Assembly: GCA_963966275.1 (NCBI GenBank)
Contig: CAWZYQ010000049.1
Coordinates: 1 to 24,248 of the forward strand
Direction of reading: 5' to 3'
Origin: UBA10427 sp003500135
Lineage (GTDB): Bacteria; Bacteroidota; Bacteroidia; Cytophagales; Cyclobacteriaceae
Length of the DNA: 24,248 bases
In this document: piece after piece, positions 22,463-24,248 of the stretch
Layout: each line of letters starts with the position of its first letter
Position numbering within the stretch: position 1 is the stretch's first letter
Position numbers and translations under genes: made by a program
Notes under the pieces: generated by a model
Database searches by the model: none
Told to the model about the DNA's origin: nothing
The model's input: the letters and a program-made list of their open reading frames with translations, nothing else

Positions 22463-23376
22463 TGCAATTTATAGTCTTAATAAGAGATGTTTTAATTGAT
22501 TTTACAAGCAGCATAATTTCGTTAATTAGAATACCATTCTTTTGTAGATATAGAGGACTTTCAATTAATAGAAAAAGTCTTCAAACACTATTTATCCTTT
22601 CTAATGGACCTTCCCTTGAATTATCCATTGAAAAGTATAAGGATAAACTAAATAATTTGGATTTACTTGGTTTGAATATGTTTGCAATAGATCCATATTA
22701 CATATTATTAAGACCAAAATACTATGTAGTTGTAAGTCCGGATATGTGGGAAGATAATAGTGACATAAGATTACTTGAAAAGAGAAAAAGACTATGGAAA
22801 GCAATAAATACCAATACAAGTTGGAGTATGGACTTGTACCTTCCTTCAGAAGCAAAAAATAATTCTGCATGGAAGAAATACCTGACCAACGATTTAATAA
22901 GCATAAGGTATTTTAATCGAACTCCTATTGAAGGATTTAGATTTTTTAAAAATATACTTTTTAGATATGGTCTAGGAATGCCAAGGCCACATAATGTGCT
23001 TATCCCATCTCTTATGATCGGTATAAATATGGGTTATAATATAATTGTTCTTTTAGGGGCAGACCATTCCTGGCTTCCGGAATTAAGTGTAAATGATAAT
23101 AATGAAGTACTTGTTTGTCAAAAGCATTTTTATGATCAAAACACTGCAAAGCCAGCGGTAATGGGTAAAAGAGGAGGTACAAGAAAGTTACATGAAATAC
23201 TACACAAATGGCAGCTTTCTTTTCAAGCTTATTTCGAAATTAATGAGTATGCAAAAAGTCAAAAAACAAAAATTTACAATGCAACACCTAACTCATTTAT
23301 CGATGCATTTGAAAGGATTGATTTAGATTATAATTCCGTAATTCTTTCAGCAAGTTCGAGGTCGAAGTCCGTTTGA
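22462..23376 (+). CDS. DUF115/Maf-like or GT42-like glycosyltransferase candidate
   Basis: A 304-residue protein with an N-terminal hydrophobic segment (about 3-28). It resembles the DUF115 (MptE/Maf motility-associated) superfamily: FILSNGPSLELSI (the nucleotide-binding SNGPSL at 47-52), LLGLNMFAI with a conserved Asn (N72), PKYYVVVSPDMW, then IIVLLGADHSWLPEL (GADHSW at 199-204) and KHFYDQ. GT42 sialyltransferases share the NGPSL and Asn features, so I cannot decide between them. Both groups act on CMP-nonulosonic acids, which suits the cytidylyltransferase gene facing it. ATG 22462 overlaps the preceding stop. The last 16 codons overlap the convergent gene by 49 bp and look like an unconserved tail. 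Confidence 0.7.
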   Translation: MQFIVLIRDVLIDFTSSIISLIRIPFFCRYRGLSINRKSLQTLFILSNGPSLELSIEKYKDKLNNLDLLGLNMFAIDPYYILLRPKYYVVVSPDMWEDNSDIRLLEKRKRLWKAINTNTSWSMDLYLPSEAKNNSAWKKYLTNDLISIRYFNRTPIEGFRFFKNILFRYGLGMPRPHNVLIPSLMIGINMGYNIIVLLGADHSWLPELSVNDNNEVLVCQKHFYDQNTAKPAVMGKRGGTRKLHEILHKWQLSFQAYFEINEYAKSQKTKIYNATPNSFIDAFERIDLDYNSVILSASSRSKSV

Positions 23377-24248
23377 ATACGAAATGCAGACTTCTGAGAA
23401 ACGACTATATGCCCTACAGTGCCATTGATCAATTCTTTCGTTTTTTTATAAGAAGATGTTTTAGTGGCAATAATCCCACCTGCATATTGATAAAGGATTT
23501 CTCTTTCTAATTTAGTAAATTTATCAAGCCCCAAAATTGCTTGCATTCCTTTACCGTGATGTTGATAATATACATTGTTATCTTTTCGAACGCTTATAAG
23601 GGAATCAGTTTCAAAAAGATTTAAAGTATTTATAGCATCATCAAAATCATTAGAATTACTAAAAGGGTATTCAATAGATAATACGCATATGATATTCGGT
23701 GAATAATTTTTCACAACTTCGAAATCCAAAACACTTTCAATTGTTCCGGATAATCCAATATTTAATTGTGCCAATTCAGAGGGTCGTTTATGAAATATTA
23801 CTTTATCATTAGCATAATTGACCCTAATAAACTCTTCTATTTCTTCGTCTGGAGATGATATGATTACTTGACCAAATTTTTTTGATTTCAGGGCTTCATC
23901 TATTTTAATTTTTAATATTTCCGAACCGTTTAATTTCTTAAAAGCCAAATGATTTGAATTGAACTTTGATCCTCTAACTGGAATAATGGCAATTGAATTG
24001 TAAATATCTTTTTTGTTTTCCTCTAAATGTTTTTCTTTTATTCTTATCCTTGTCTTTAAAATCTTTTCTTCATTAGTAGTCAGGTTATTCCCATGTTGCC
24101 GATAATAGAATAAAGGAGTGGGTATGTTTGCAACTTCATATTTTGCAGTAAATTTCACCCAAAGTTCATAACCATCCTGACATTTAAATTCTTCATCATA
24201 TCCTCCAACACTTTCTAATGCGGCCTTTCTTATCATAGTACAGGCACC
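23328..24248 (-). CDS. GT2-cytidylyltransferase (NeuA-like) fusion, 5' end outside the window
   Basis: This is the 3' part of a longer gene. The frame stays open past ATG 24236 to the window edge, giving GACT before MIRKAALESVGGYDEEF, exactly the middle of a GT2 glycosyltransferase, so the ATG is not the start. The GT2 end (CQDGYELWVKF, PTPLFYYRQHGNNLT) is followed by a linker helix and a nucleotidyltransferase domain like CMP-acylneuraminate synthetase: IAIIPVRGSKFNSNHLAFKKLNG, VIISSPDEEIEEFI, IFHKRPSELAQLN and a C-terminal IQTDFDLELAERI. The signature loop differs from the usual RGGSKxxxxKN: one Gly is missing and KN is replaced by NH. Whether it still makes a CMP-sugar is open. Codons are strongly AT-rich. 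Confidence 0.8.
   Translation of the reverse strand, partial: GACTMIRKAALESVGGYDEEFKCQDGYELWVKFTAKYEVANIPTPLFYYRQHGNNLTTNEEKILKTRIRIKEKHLEENKKDIYNSIAIIPVRGSKFNSNHLAFKKLNGSEILKIKIDEALKSKKFGQVIISSPDEEIEEFIRVNYANDKVIFHKRPSELAQLNIGLSGTIESVLDFEVVKNYSPNIICVLSIEYPFSNSNDFDDAINTLNLFETDSLISVRKDNNVYYQHHGKGMQAILGLDKFTKLEREILYQYAGGIIATKTSSYKKTKELINGTVGHIVVSQKSAFRIQTDFDLELAERITEL

Noticed and set aside
1..24248. CRISPR array, tRNA, rRNA, insertion sequence or toxin-antitoxin pair
   Set aside because: No regularly spaced repeats, cloverleaf, transposase or matching small gene pair was seen on reading both strands; a covariance-model scan would be needed to exclude small RNAs fully.

Overview
The window looks like a chromosomal piece of a Bacteroidota, most likely a marine or soil Cytophagales (Fulvivirga or Marivirga-like). 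The reasons are the ECF sigma / FecR / STN-type TonB receptor / DUF4249 lipoprotein locus, Bacteroidota-style lipoboxes, upstream elements matching the Bacteroidota -7 box TAnnTTTG rather than E. coli promoters, almost no Shine-Dalgarno signals, and a moderate-to-low GC content. The organism call is inference; no rRNA or tRNA is present to confirm it.

Layout. (1) 51-5077: a cell-surface signalling and uptake operon: ECF sigma factor, FecR anti-sigma, an 877-residue TonB-dependent receptor with an N-terminal signalling (STN) domain, and an overlapping DUF4249 lipoprotein. (2) 5162-7186: a small operon of two hotdog-fold FabZ-like proteins, one without the catalytic His, plus an MFS exporter. 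(3) 7253-8411: an unrecognised lipoprotein ending in a strong terminator. (4) 8477-9547: a membrane-anchored class III nucleotide cyclase split by an in-frame TAA, followed tail-to-tail by a free-standing B3/B4 (PheRS beta-like) protein and a 64-residue membrane protein with its own terminator. (5) 11041-12674: an M42 aminopeptidase convergent with an AcpH-type ACP phosphodiesterase. (6) 12786-14101: a class I methyltransferase coupled to an unknown two-TM protein, preceded by a striking palindrome. (7) 14162-16928: a PlsB-like acyltransferase overlapping gpsA, so the enzyme making glycerol-3-phosphate sits with the one likely to acylate it. (8) 16940-19065: a Nudix hydrolase, divergent from rnhB, then an unknown protein and an alkyltransferase-like (ATL) protein. 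(9) 19140-24248: a YfhO-family membrane protein translationally coupled to a GT2 glycosyltransferase and then a DUF115/Maf-like protein, converging on the 3' part of a GT2-cytidylyltransferase fusion cut by the window edge. The last 2.7 kb is visibly more AT-rich and looks like the start of an accessory glycan locus, perhaps using a CMP-activated nonulosonic acid.

Lipid metabolism recurs (hotdog dehydratases, AcpH, PlsB-like, GpsA) and genes are tightly packed: nearly all co-directional neighbours within operons touch or overlap, and three of the four tail-to-tail pairs overlap in coding sequence. I see no CRISPR array, insertion sequence, tRNA or rRNA. No clearly new defence or mobile system is visible. 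The best candidates for a second look are the interrupted cyclase, the complementary hotdog pair, the palindrome at 12720-12750 and the glycan locus at the right edge.
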